A stretch of 64,000 nt of DNA from Thermohalobaculum sp039513195 (GCA_039513195.1 JBCCRM010000012.1:62001-126000), one strand, 5' to 3'. Numbered from the stretch's first letter, positions 1 through 8,082 are shown. Numbers and translations: made by a program. Notes: a model not told the origin generated them from the letters alone.

Positions 1-2
1 CT

Positions 3-587
3 TTGGGGAACATCCTGAACCTGGCTGAGGCCGAGTATTGGCCTTATCGCTACCCGGACCTTGCCCGAGGCGTACCTCTGTGGCGGGAGGCTTTCGAAGC
101 CATCCCCGGTCCGATCGGCGGACAAAGTAATGCCGTTCAGTGGTTCCGGCTTAGGGCCGGCGAGACCTATCGAGGGGCGGAAAAGTCGCCCCTTGTCTTT
201 ATCTCCCACCGTCAGGCTGACACTCTGGACGCGGTCGACTTGGCGGTGATGATCGTGAGCGCGCGGCCGGAATACGATGTTTGGCTCGATGTCTGGGATC
301 CAGCCCTTCGCGGGGCAAACGGCGACATTGCTAACCCAACCCGAGGCCTGCTCATTGCGTTGGCCATCGAAATGGGGCTTCTGAACGCCACATGTCTGGT
401 CGCGCTGTTCACCCAAAATGCGGCGGGTTCCGCTTGGATCCCATATGAATATGGTCGGGTGAAGCCGAAGACGCCCTTTGCGGGGGAGGTCGCAGCGCGG
501 ATCGACGATGGCGCGAACGAGCCGGAGTATCTCTCGCTGGGGGTGACACTGCGGAGCGATCAAGAGGTTCTCGAATGGCTGCCGTAA
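3..587 (+). CDS. TIR-like domain protein, 5' end possibly outside the window
   Basis: The frame is open from the first bases of the window, and the first candidate start is a TTG, so the true N-terminus may lie upstream. Residues about 63-155 of the visible 194 look like a TIR/SEFIR-type fold. A beta-strand followed by VFISH is seen at 65-69, an acidic DVWLDVWD segment at 92-99, and an S-x-W-x3-E arrangement around W145 and E149. In NAD-cleaving bacterial TIR proteins a Glu in this position is catalytic. No transmembrane segment or partner domain is visible. Stand-alone TIR proteins often signal or deplete NAD in antiphage defence, but no recognisable defence partner follows. A lipoprotein gene starts 6 bp downstream. 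The fold call is moderately sure; the biological role is inference. Confidence 0.6.
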   Translation: MGNILNLAEAEYWPYRYPDLARGVPLWREAFEAIPGPIGGQSNAVQWFRLRAGETYRGAEKSPLVFISHRQADTLDAVDLAVMIVSARPEYDVWLDVWDPALRGANGDIANPTRGLLIALAIEMGLLNATCLVALFTQNAAGSAWIPYEYGRVKPKTPFAGEVAARIDDGANEPEYLSLGVTLRSDQEVLEWLP

Positions 588-593
588 AGCGCA

Positions 594-1247
594 ATGGTGA
601 AACTGGATTTCTCTGCACCTCACCGCGCTGAGCGATGCGCTCGACGTTACAGCGCCGAGCCAGCCCGCAAGTTCCCACGCGGACTTCTTGTCGGCTGTCT
701 GGTCCTCGCGACGCAGTTGCTCTCCGCCTGTGCGGACGGTATCGGAAAGCGCGAGCCGATCCTGTTTGGCGACGGTCGGGGCAGCGCCTTTGACGTCGCG
801 GGCATCACGGTCACGGGTGCCGAGGGCGCCCGGCGGGCCGTGCTGCCGCAATACCCACCGTCGCCGGTGTCGGAGGAACGGGTCGATATCTCCGGCACGC
901 CTGTGTTGGGCGAAGTGTTCAAAGAACGGCTCGGCCCTGCGGATATCGAGGATCAAGGACTGCCGATAGGCGCGGTCTATCGCGACGGAAACACGCTCCG
1001 GGTCGATCTCGGCGCGCAGACCTTGCCGGAGCGTGGGCGCCGTTTTGTGCTGTCGAGCGAGATCGACCGGCTCGGCGCGATCAGCTACCGCCTCGGCGCC
1101 CTGCTGCTGCGAGCGGTCGAGGCGCGCCCCATTGGCGGTGAGCGGATCGGCTATGCGTATCTGCTGCGCGACACCATCGCCCTCGTCGCCGATGGGAACC
1201 GGCCCCCGGTGCGTAATCTTCAGGATCTTCTGCCGAGCGGCCTGTAG
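594..1247 (+). CDS. predicted lipoprotein, unknown function
   Basis: A 217-residue protein with an unusually long, Arg-rich N-region followed by a hydrophobic stretch (about 30-44) and a lipobox LLSAC whose Cys is residue 46. This predicts signal peptidase II processing and an outer-membrane or periplasmic anchor. The only starts in frame before the signal are ATG at 594 and GTG at 597, with no clear ribosome binding site. The mature part (about 170 residues) is mixed alpha/beta, without transmembrane segments or a motif I recognise. It lies 6 bp after the TIR-like gene on the same strand and may be co-transcribed. Its 3' end overlaps the convergent membrane-protein gene by 28 bp. Confidence 0.6.
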   Translation: MVKLDFSAPHRAERCARRYSAEPARKFPRGLLVGCLVLATQLLSACADGIGKREPILFGDGRGSAFDVAGITVTGAEGARRAVLPQYPPSPVSEERVDISGTPVLGEVFKERLGPADIEDQGLPIGAVYRDGNTLRVDLGAQTLPERGRRFVLSSEIDRLGAISYRLGALLLRAVEARPIGGERIGYAYLLRDTIALVADGNRPPVRNLQDLLPSGL

Positions 1248-1615
1248 AGCGAAGGCCACGCAGCGAGCAGGATGAGGGCCCAGCCCAACAGCCCCTTCCC
1301 ATGGTCGGAGAGTGTCGGGCGCGCAGAAAATCCCAACAGCCGGATAATCTCCGCCGGTCCCGGCGGCGCCTTGACCACGATTTGCCAGGGCAGCCCATCG
1401 AGAACAACCTGGTAGTAGAGGTAATAGACCTGCGGCGACAGCCAGGCGAACGCCCACAACGACCCAACGCCGAGCGCCAGCCTGAGGCCCCAATGCCGGC
1501 CCCGTCCCAAACCCCAGGCGAGGAACAGCGTGGCGGCAGACAATGCGAGCGACAGGCCAACCAGGCCGATCCTTGCAACTGGCCCGAGCGTAAAGAAGGA
1601 ATCCTCGGCATACAT
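1220..1615 (-). CDS. small integral membrane protein, unknown function
   Basis: About 131 residues from the ATG at 1615, with three to four hydrophobic segments: the first after the start (GLVGLSLALSAATLFLAW), one around LGVGSLWAFAWL, and one near the C-terminus (LLGWALILLAAW). I do not recognise the family. An upstream in-frame ATG at 1711 would add 32 polar residues, but it would overlap the start of the divergent tetR gene. The shorter form leaves room for divergent promoters between 1616 and 1697 and places the first membrane helix near the N-terminus, so I prefer it. The head-to-head arrangement with tetR suggests the regulator may control this gene. Confidence 0.6.
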   Translation of the reverse strand: MYAEDSFFTLGPVARIGLVGLSLALSAATLFLAWGLGRGRHWGLRLALGVGSLWAFAWLSPQVYYLYYQVVLDGLPWQIVVKAPPGPAEIIRLLGFSARPTLSDHGKGLLGWALILLAAWPSLYRPLGRRS

Positions 1616-1697
1616 CGCCACCGAGGATACGGCGTCCGCCGACTGCGCCCAAGCTGCCCCGAAACGTTTCCGATGGCGCCGTCCCACACCCTCGCCT

Positions 1698-2354
1698 ATG
1701 TCATCGGCCATGGCAGGCGAGGACCGAAGGCGCGGCTATCACCACGGCAATCTGCGAGAAGCCTTGGTGGCGGCCGCGCAAAGCTTGATCGCGGAGAAGG
1801 GGCCCGGCGGAGTTACCTTCGCCGAGGCGGCTCGGGCGGCGGGGGTCAGCCCGGCGGCACCCTATCGCCACTTCAAGGACCGCGATGCGCTGCTGGAGGA
1901 GGTGGCCTGCCGCGGCTTCGACCGGTTTGCCGAAGCTTTGGAGGCAGCCTGGGACGGCGGGCGGCCTGCGCCGATCCGAGCGTTCGAGGCGCTCGGCACG
2001 GCCTATCTGCGCTTCGCCGCCACCGAGCCCGCGCTGTTTGCGGCGATGTTCCGACGGGAACGGCGGGATGACCCGGATCCGGGGCTGATTGCGGCTAGCG
2101 AGCGTGCCTTTTCGGTCCTTTACTCCGCTTGCGACACAATTGCCGGCCTAGCGCGCCGGGACGCGCCCCCACCGGCCCATATGATGGCGTATCACATCTG
2201 GGCGCTGTCCCATGGCACGGCTGAGCTGTTCAGCCGACCAGGACCGCGCCGGGCGCCGATCTCGGCCGAGGATCTGTTGGAGACCGGGCTCGGGATCTAT
2301 CTGCGCGGTTTGGGCGTGCTGCCTGCCGACGATATTTCGTCCGATAGCTCTTGA
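1698..2354 (+). CDS. TetR/AcrR-family transcriptional regulator
   Basis: A 218-residue TetR-type repressor. The N-terminal region from about residue 13 carries the family pattern YHHGNLREALVAAA, followed by a helix-turn-helix at about 38-62 (FAEAARAAGVSPAAPYRHF). The helical C-terminal part should bind a ligand and dimerise. An ATG at 1698 and another at 1710 are both possible; both place the DNA-binding domain at the N-terminus as usual. The frame is open back to 1530, but that extension lacks family similarity and overlaps the divergent membrane-protein gene. A perfect operator-like palindrome lies just after the stop codon, in front of the next gene, which is a plausible target. Confidence 0.88.
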   Translation: MSSAMAGEDRRRGYHHGNLREALVAAAQSLIAEKGPGGVTFAEAARAAGVSPAAPYRHFKDRDALLEEVACRGFDRFAEALEAAWDGGRPAPIRAFEALGTAYLRFAATEPALFAAMFRRERRDDPDPGLIAASERAFSVLYSACDTIAGLARRDAPPPAHMMAYHIWALSHGTAELFSRPGPRRAPISAEDLLETGLGIYLRGLGVLPADDISSDSS

Positions 2355-2378
2355 AGCGCGCGGGTGGGTCGCTCATCT

Positions 2379-2403
2379 ATGTGAATGTGAGTAACATTCA
2401 CAT
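2379..2403. promoter_or_regulatory. perfect palindrome, candidate TetR operator
   Basis: ATGTGAATGT, a 5-base spacer (gagta), then ACATTCACAT: a perfect 10-bp inverted repeat 24 bp after the tetR stop and 19 bp before the DUF2852 start. The size and symmetry fit a dimeric TetR-family operator. Binding by the adjacent regulator is inferred; I see no second copy upstream of tetR itself. Confidence 0.6.
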
Positions 2404-2422
2404 CGAAAGGGACCGCGAGACG

Positions 2423-2809
2423 ATGAACCGACTCTCTCAATGGCTGCGAGACGCCGAAGCGATGCTCGACAGCAAGGGCAAGGGCGCCTGGATCGCCGCC
2501 ATGGTGATCGCCTTTGTCCTCGCCTGGCCGCTCGGCCTCGCCCTACTTGGCTATATAATCTGGAGTGGACGCATGGGTTGCTGGAAAAAGCACCGTAAAT
2601 CGAACCGAAACGGCTTTGGCAGGAAGACCGGCAATGCCGCCTTCGACAGTTATCGCGATGCGACGCTGCGACGGTTGGAAGACGAGCAGACGGCCTTTGA
2701 GACGTTCCTCGAACGGCTGCGCGCGGCCAAGGACAAGGCCGAGTTCGACCAATTCATGGACGACCGGCGCGCGGGAGAGGCTGGCGGGCCGGCGCCGCAG
2801 GCAGGCTGA
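2423..2809 (+). CDS. DUF2852 family protein
   Basis: A 128-residue protein with one transmembrane helix (about 23-45), followed by a short aromatic/basic stretch (SGRMGCWKKHRK) and a helical C-terminal part with the F-x-S-Y-R pattern near FDSYRDATLRRLEDEQ. This matches DUF2852, a family found mainly in alphaproteobacteria and of unknown function. The N-terminal helix and charged, coiled C-terminus suggest a membrane-anchored cytoplasmic domain. The ATG at 2423 is chosen because the upstream extension is not family-like and would cover the palindrome at 2379-2403. That palindrome lies immediately upstream, so expression is probably controlled by the preceding TetR protein. Confidence 0.8.
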   Translation: MNRLSQWLRDAEAMLDSKGKGAWIAAMVIAFVLAWPLGLALLGYIIWSGRMGCWKKHRKSNRNGFGRKTGNAAFDSYRDATLRRLEDEQTAFETFLERLRAAKDKAEFDQFMDDRRAGEAGGPAPQAG

Positions 2810-2937
2810 CAGGCGCGGACCCATCTCTCTCTTTCGCTTGCCGCCCGCCCCCGCACCGGGGCGGGCGTTTGCCATGGGTCCATTGACCGGAGCCCGCCAC
2901 CCAGCGCAGGTTGGCGCCGCGGATCGGGAGGAGGGGC

Positions 2938-3699
2938 ATGGCGAAACCTATCGAGCGGCAGCGTGTGCTGATCCTCGGCGGCACATCCGGGATCGGGCTG
3001 GCCAGCGCAAAGGCGTTCGCAGAGGCCGGGGCTAGGGTCCGGATCGTCGGCCGGTCGCCTATGCGTGGCGCCGAGGCAGCAGCCAGCCTCGGCGAGACTG
3101 TGGATTTCGCGGCGGCCGATTGCGCCGACCCAAAGGCGGTCGAGGCGATGGCAAGGACCGCGGCCGCGGAGATGGAGGGCATCGACACGCTGATGGTCTC
3201 GGTCGGTGGCACGCGGCTGCCGGAATTGCTGCACCGACAGTCACTGGACGATATCCGCGAGGCACTGACCGAGGATCTTGCGCCTTATCTCTATGCGGGC
3301 CGGGCGGTATTGCCGGCCCTCACCGAGGCCGGGGGCGGGGCGGTGATCAATGTCGCATCGGACGCGGGGAAAGTGGCGACACCGGGAGAAGCGGTGATCG
3401 GGGCGGGCATGGCCGCAATCATGCAATTCACTCGGGGCCTGGCCATCGAAGGCAAACGCAACGGCATCCGCGCGAATGTCATCACCCCGAGCCTGGTAGA
3501 GTGCACGCCCCTCACCGAACGATTGATGGAGGAGGGCCGGTTTTCCGCCAAGCTGTTCGCAAAGGCGCGGCCGCTGGCGCATCTGGGCCCGACCTATCCG
3601 GAGGATTTGGCGACGCTCGCCGTGTTTCTGGCTGGCCCTGGCGCCGCGAAGATCACCGGCCAGGCGATCAGCGTGAATGGTGGGATCAGCGCTGCCTGA
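2938..3699 (+). CDS. SDR-fold protein lacking the catalytic Tyr/Lys
   Basis: A 253-residue Rossmann-fold protein of the short-chain dehydrogenase/reductase family. The cofactor loop GGTSGIG is at 14-20, and the C-terminal GQAISVNGG (241-249) is typical of classical SDRs. It is oddly substituted in the active site. The usual Ser is present (S141), but 13 residues later, where Tyr is expected, there is Ile154, and 17 residues later, where Lys is expected, there is Met158. The NNAG motif is also replaced by VSVGG. It may bind NAD(P) without classical oxidoreductase activity. The start at 2938 is supported by a strong GGGAGGAGGGG ribosome binding site; an ATG at 2911 is less likely. It is followed by a region with a dead IS. 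Confidence 0.85.
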   Translation: MAKPIERQRVLILGGTSGIGLASAKAFAEAGARVRIVGRSPMRGAEAAASLGETVDFAAADCADPKAVEAMARTAAAEMEGIDTLMVSVGGTRLPELLHRQSLDDIREALTEDLAPYLYAGRAVLPALTEAGGGAVINVASDAGKVATPGEAVIGAGMAAIMQFTRGLAIEGKRNGIRANVITPSLVECTPLTERLMEEGRFSAKLFAKARPLAHLGPTYPEDLATLAVFLAGPGAAKITGQAISVNGGISAA

Positions 3700-3972
3700 C
3701 CCGGCCGGAACGGGCAGTTTCCAGGGCCGCCGCGACATCCTCCGGGCCCTTGGTAAGATCGGCGCCCGCGGCGGAGGGGCGACCGAGGCGCTGGTTGGAC
3801 GGCCGCCGGGCGCCCGCGGCAGCCCCACAGGCGCGGATGCCGAAGCCCGCCGCGGGCGCGAATGGCGCCAGGAGCCGGGAGACAGACGCGGCGCCCTAGG
3901 CTCCGGACCCATAAAGGGGTTTCCCAGGATCGAGCTGCTGTGAGTCAAACTTCCTAATGTGGGGAGTTTACG

Positions 3973-4533
3973 ATGTCCGAGCACCACTTTTGGCTTTCCG
4001 AGGCATAGTTTGCCCGACGACAGCCGCTCTTGCCGAACAAGCCTCGCGGCGTGCCACGCGTGGACGACCAGCGCGTGATCAGCGGGATCATCCACGTTCC
4101 GAAGACAGGATGCCGGTGGCGCGACGCGCCGCCGGCCTATTGGCCGCACAAGACGCTCTACAATCGGTTCGTTCGCTGGGCGCGCGCCGGGGTCTAGGAA
4201 GACGTCTTCCCGGCGCTGTCGCGAGCGGGCGGGCCGGCCGCCGACCTTCTGCTCGACAGCAGCCACGCCAAGGCACACCGATGTGCCGATGCCGCCTACG
4301 AAAGCGATTCCCTGCGCCGTTTGCTGATCGACCGCGGCACGACCCCGGTCATCCCGAACAATCCGACCCGCAAGCGGCCCGCCCCTTACGACCGCGCTGC
4401 CTTCCGCGCCAAAAACGCCATCGCGCGCATGTTCTCGCGGCTCAAGGACTGGCGCCGCGTCGCAACCCGCTACGACAAGCTCGAGGAAACCTAGTCAGCC
4501 ACCGTCCAACTCGCCGCAACCGTCCTGTGCTGA
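3973..4533 (+). pseudogene. IS5-family transposase remnant
   Basis: Read in one frame from the ATG at 3973, the translation is clearly an IS5-family (IS427/IS1031-like) transposase: MSEHHFWLSEA, QPLLPNKPRGVPRVDD, VISGIIHV, GCRWRDAPP, HKTLYNRFVRWA, DSSHAKAHR, then AYESDSLRR, RGTTPVIP and LKDWRRVATRYDKL. It is broken by in-frame TAG codons at 4006, 4195 and 4492. An internal deletion of several tens of codons falls just after KAHR (about 4287), removing the middle of the catalytic core. The frame then closes at a TGA at 4531. I could not find convincing terminal inverted repeats. The region 3700-3972 between the SDR gene and this remnant holds no gene I can support. Confidence 0.85.
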
Positions 4534-4560
4534 TTGTGAATCCCGAGCCTAGGGCATCTT

Positions 4561-4653
4561 CCAGCCAATCTGAGTCAGATTGGTCTCGCGAAAATGCTTC
4601 AAAACAATACCTTAGAGGGCGAGAACCGATGCAATCGGGTCGGAAAGCGCCTT
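4561..4653 (-). repeat. 93-bp dispersed intergenic repeat, copy A
   Basis: The reverse complement of this stretch aligns without gaps to 37958-38050, with about 16 mismatches in 93 positions by eye (roughly 80% identity or a little more). Shared blocks include CTTTCCGACCCGATTGCATC, CTCTAAGGT and GCATTTTCGCGA. The left end of this copy contains CCAATCTGA-g-TCAGATTGG, a perfect inverted repeat. Both copies are intergenic, consistent with a dispersed non-coding element of the genome. Confidence 0.85.
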
Positions 4654-4801
4654 AGGCACTGGGGCCAGGGCGGCCGCGCCGGAGCCCTCCCCTTGCCAAG
4701 GCGCAGGCGCCACCCGAAATGGGTTGCAGCGGTGCTCCATAACCCGGTAGAAGCCTCGCCGAGGTGAGTGGGCGCAGCCGCAGCGACAGGGAGAGCGTTC
4801 G

Positions 4802-5188
4802 ATGGCAAATGTCATTCTGATCATCCATCTGATCCTGGCGCTTTGCCTGATAGCCGTCGTCTTGCTGCAGAAATCAGAAGGTGGTGCCCTCGGCATCGGC
4901 GGGGGCGGCGGCGGTGTCGTCTCGTCCCGCGGCGCCGCGACCGCGCTTTCGAAACTGACTTGGGCGCTCGCAGCCGGTTTCATCGCCACCTCGATCACGC
5001 TGACCATTTTGGCAGGCGGCGGCGGGGGCGGAGGCTCGGTCGTCGATGGGATCACCAATCAGGACGGATCGATCCAACTGCCCGACTTGCCGTCGGCGGC
5101 CGACCAGGACCCAAGCAGCCTGTTGCCGCCATTGCCCGCCCCGAGCGAGCAAGCACCGGCCCCTGAAACGCCACCGAGCGCAGACTGA
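4802..5188 (+). CDS. secG: protein translocase subunit SecG
   Basis: A 128-residue SecG, the small non-essential subunit of the SecYEG channel in the inner membrane. It has two transmembrane helices (about 3-22 and 51-70) joined by the conserved loop LLQKSEGGALGIGGG at 21-35. The C-terminus is an extended Pro/Ser/Ala-rich tail, common in alphaproteobacterial SecG. A ribosome binding site (AGGGAGAG) precedes the ATG. In many proteobacteria secG lies next to pyrG; here three envelope-glycan genes lie between the two, starting 16 bp after the secG stop. Confidence 0.93.
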   Translation: MANVILIIHLILALCLIAVVLLQKSEGGALGIGGGGGGVVSSRGAATALSKLTWALAAGFIATSITLTILAGGGGGGGSVVDGITNQDGSIQLPDLPSAADQDPSSLLPPLPAPSEQAPAPETPPSAD

Positions 5189-5204
5189 CCCTCGCTGGGC
5201 CGCG

Positions 5205-6965
5205 ATGTCCGGTGCGTCCCGAGACCGGACGGGCACGGCGCAGGGGGAAGGAGCCCAGCGGGGAGGCCCAACCAGCACGCCTTTGCGGCGGCTCGGCCAA
5301 AGCTGCTGCGAGACACTGGATCGCCTGATTGGTGGGCCACCGTGGCGCGCCTGGCTCCTGCTGACCTTGCTCGCCCTCGCCACAGCTCTGCCGGGTATTG
5401 CCGCGCTACCCGTGACCGACCGGGACGAGGCCCGCTTCGCCCAAGCCACAAAGCAGATGCTGGAGACTGGCGACTATATCGACATCCGCTTTCAGGATGC
5501 GCCGCGCTGGAAAAAACCTATCGGCATCTACTGGCTGCAGGCTGGGACAGCGTCGCTCGCCGGCGAGGCCGAGGCGCCGATCTGGGCCTATCGCCTGCCT
5601 TCTGCGCTTGGGGCCGTTGCGGCCGTCCTTCTGACGGCTTGGGCGATGATCCCGCTGATCGGCCGCAATGCGGCGCTTCTGGCCGGGGCGATGTTGGCGA
5701 CGACTCTGCTGGTCGCGGCCGAAGCCACCATCGCGAAGACCGACGCAGCACTGCTCGCCACCGCCGCTGCAGCGCTCGGCGCGTTGGCTCGGGCGCTGAC
5801 CGGCACGGCGACCCGGTTGACCTGGCTCGTCTTTTGGCTCGCCATTGCCGGAGCAGCCCTGTTGAAGGGCCCGATCGTCCCAGTCGTCGCCGCACTGTCA
5901 GTGATTTGGGTCTGGGCGGCCACCCGAACGGCGCCGCGGATCGCGAGCCTTCGCCCCCTGCCCGGCCTGGTGCTCGCGGCCGCCCTTGTAGCGCCCTGGC
6001 TGATTGCCATCTGGCAGATCTCAGACGGCGGTTTCTTCGCCGAAAGCGTCGGCGAGGACCTGCTCGGCAAAGTCGCGGAGGGCAAGGAGAAGCATTGGGG
6101 GCCGCCTGGGCTCTATCTGGCGCTGGTCTGGCTGACCTTTTGGCCCTGGGCGGCGTTCCTGCCCCAAGCGCTCGGCTGGGTTTGGCAACGGCGGAAGACC
6201 GTCTGGGTGCCGGTCTTGATGGGCTGGGTGGTGCCGTTCTGGGTAATCCTGGAATTGGTGCCGACAAAGCTGCCCCATTACGTCCTGCCGCTCTACCCGG
6301 CCCTAGCGGGGATGGTCGCAGCCTGGGTCCTGTCCGATCCGCCCGCGGCACCGCTGCGCTGGCGCCGACTGGCGGCCGGGTTGGCTGCCGGGCCCGGCGT
6401 GGTGCTGGCGGTGGCGCTGCTGGCCCTGCCCATCGTCCTCGAAGGCCGGGTGCTCTGGGTGGCAGCCGGACTGGCGGCCCTCGGCGCGCTTGCGAGCCTC
6501 GCCGCGGGACGCGCTGCCCTCGACGGGCACGCCCGGGCTCAGGCCGGCGCGTCTGTGCTCGCCGCCCTCTTGCTGTTCCCGGCGGTGCTGCAATTCGGCC
6601 TGCCAGGGCTGAGCACCGTCTTTCCCTCACCCCGCATCGCGGCGCTGACGGCGGAATGGCAGGCTTGCGCGTCGCGGCCGCTGATGAGCCTCGGTTATCG
6701 CGAGCCGAGCCTTGTGTTTCTCAACGGCACGGAGACGGCGCTGACCGACCGGATCGCGATGGCCCGCGCGCTAGAGACGGATCTGGGCGCTATGGCGCTG
6801 GTCGAGGACCGCTGGCGGGCGGATCTGGACGCTTCCTGGAGCGGGACACCCCCCAGCCTGATCGAGCGGGGTCACGTTTTCTACTTCAACTATAACCGCG
6901 GCAAGACCGAGACCGCGCGCCTCCTCACCCCCGACCACCCCCGCTGGAATGCCTGCGCCGAGTGA
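5205..6965 (+). CDS. ArnT/GT39-type membrane glycosyltransferase
   Basis: A 586-residue polytopic membrane protein with at least ten hydrophobic segments. Near the N-terminus it carries the family signature TDRDEARFAQATKQML followed by a DAPRWKKPIGIYWLQ block (first periplasmic loop), where the Asp-Glu pair is typical of GT39/GT83 (PMT/ArnT) enzymes. These transfer a sugar from a polyprenyl-phosphate donor to lipid A or protein on the periplasmic side. The ATG at 5205 is chosen; the frame extends further upstream but would overlap secG. The next gene is a polyprenyl-phosphate-type GT2 and the third a small lipid A-synthase-N domain protein. This trio is recurrent in alphaproteobacteria and fits lipid A decoration. 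The acceptor and sugar cannot be read from sequence. Confidence 0.85.
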   Translation: MSGASRDRTGTAQGEGAQRGGPTSTPLRRLGQSCCETLDRLIGGPPWRAWLLLTLLALATALPGIAALPVTDRDEARFAQATKQMLETGDYIDIRFQDAPRWKKPIGIYWLQAGTASLAGEAEAPIWAYRLPSALGAVAAVLLTAWAMIPLIGRNAALLAGAMLATTLLVAAEATIAKTDAALLATAAAALGALARALTGTATRLTWLVFWLAIAGAALLKGPIVPVVAALSVIWVWAATRTAPRIASLRPLPGLVLAAALVAPWLIAIWQISDGGFFAESVGEDLLGKVAEGKEKHWGPPGLYLALVWLTFWPWAAFLPQALGWVWQRRKTVWVPVLMGWVVPFWVILELVPTKLPHYVLPLYPALAGMVAAWVLSDPPAAPLRWRRLAAGLAAGPGVVLAVALLALPIVLEGRVLWVAAGLAALGALASLAAGRAALDGHARAQAGASVLAALLLFPAVLQFGLPGLSTVFPSPRIAALTAEWQACASRPLMSLGYREPSLVFLNGTETALTDRIAMARALETDLGAMALVEDRWRADLDASWSGTPPSLIERGHVFYFNYNRGKTETARLLTPDHPRWNACAE

Positions 6966-7027
6966 CCGCTTGGCGGCCCCCGGGGGCTCCTCTATGGTCG
7001 CGGCCGAGCCGGAGGGGAGGAGAAACT

Positions 7028-7753
7028 TTGGAGCCACGTTTCACCGTGATCGCGCCGATGTTGAACGAGGCTGAGAATGTCGAGCCACTGGCCAGCGAGA
7101 TCGCGGAGGCCTGCAGCCCGCTTGGCCCGTTCGAGGCGGTGTTCGTCAATGACGGCTCCACCGACGAGACAAGCGCGCGGATCGCTGCACTGCGGGACAA
7201 GTTCCCGTGGCTGCGCGAGGTGCGCCATGCGAAACCCTGCGGCCAATCGGCAGCGGTGCGAAGCGGCGTGATCGCGGCCCGGGCACCGATCATTTGTACC
7301 CTCGACGGGGACGGCCAGAACCCACCGGCGGAGATCCCGAAACTGGTCGCACCGCTGTTGAACGCTGCGCCTGGGCTCGGTCTGGTGGCGGGGCAGCGGG
7401 TGGCCCGTCAGGACACGGTGTCGAAGCGCTTGGCCTCCCGCTTCGCCAACCGCCTGCGCAAGGCGATCTTGAAGGATGCGACGCGGGACACGGGCTGCGG
7501 GCTGAAGGCGTTCCCGCGGGCCGTGTTCCTGGCACTGCCCTTCTTCGACCATGTCCATCGCTATTTGCCGGCCCTGGTGAAGCGGGAGGGTTATACGGTG
7601 GAACTCGTCGATGTCAGCCACCGGGCGCGGGAGGCCGGGCGGTCGAAATACACTAATTTTGGCCGGGCGCTGGTCGGGTTTCAGGATCTGCTGGGCGTCT
7701 GGTGGCTGATCCGGCGGCGACGCCTGGCGGATGTGGTGCACGAGGACGCGTGA
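7028..7753 (+). CDS. GT2 glycosyltransferase, polyprenyl-phosphate sugar synthase type
   Basis: A 241-residue GT-A-fold enzyme without the C-terminal membrane helices of ArnC. Motifs are VIAPMLNEAENV near the start, VNDGSTDET (nucleotide binding), LDGDGQNPP (metal-binding D-x-D) and DTGCGLKAFPR, followed by the HRAREAGRSKY basic block typical of dolichol/undecaprenyl-phosphate sugar transferases. It probably makes the lipid-linked sugar donor for the preceding ArnT-like enzyme. I choose the TTG at 7028 because a strong GGAGGGGAGGAG site sits just before it and family similarity begins there. A GTG at 6962 would overlap the previous stop and add an unrelated leader. The stop overlaps the next start as TGATG. 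Confidence 0.88.
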   Translation: MEPRFTVIAPMLNEAENVEPLASEIAEACSPLGPFEAVFVNDGSTDETSARIAALRDKFPWLREVRHAKPCGQSAAVRSGVIAARAPIICTLDGDGQNPPAEIPKLVAPLLNAAPGLGLVAGQRVARQDTVSKRLASRFANRLRKAILKDATRDTGCGLKAFPRAVFLALPFFDHVHRYLPALVKREGYTVELVDVSHRAREAGRSKYTNFGRALVGFQDLLGVWWLIRRRRLADVVHEDA

Positions 7754-8079
7754 TGGGCGCCGAGGACGTCCATTGGGTCATGCGGCTGTTACTCGTCGAC
7801 AGCTGGGCGGGCGTCTGGCTGGCGATCTTCGGGTTGGCGGCGCAAGCGGTCTTCATGAGCAGGATGCTGGTGCAATGGATCGCCTCGGAACGGGCCAGAC
7901 GTTCGGTCATGCCGGTGTCGTTCTGGTGGCTCTCACTCATCGGGGCCGTGATGCTTTTGGCCTATGGGGCGCTGCGCGAGGATGTGGTGATCATCCTGGC
8001 GCAGCTGTTCGGTTTCGTGGTCTATGCGCGCAATCTTTGGCTGATCCATGTGGAGCGCCGGGGGGGAGAAACGCCGTAA
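7753..8079 (+). CDS. lipid A-disaccharide synthase N-terminal-like (LABN) membrane protein
   Basis: A 108-residue protein with about three transmembrane helices, including GVWLAIFGLAAQAVFMSRMLVQW, which matches the small LAB_N domain once named after the N-terminus of some LpxB proteins. The pattern FMSRMLVQWIASERARRSVMP-x-SFWWLSLIG is characteristic. Such stand-alone proteins usually sit with ArnT-like and GT2 genes, exactly as here, and may help flip or present the lipid-linked sugar; this role is inferred. The start ATG overlaps the upstream stop (TGATG), so translation is coupled. Confidence 0.85.
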   Translation: MGAEDVHWVMRLLLVDSWAGVWLAIFGLAAQAVFMSRMLVQWIASERARRSVMPVSFWWLSLIGAVMLLAYGALREDVVIILAQLFGFVVYARNLWLIHVERRGGETP

Positions 8080-8082
8080 CGG

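Noticed and set aside
3241..4278. 345-codon minus-strand frame across the SDR gene and IS remnant
   Set aside because: It is antisense to two recognisable coding sequences and has no family features.
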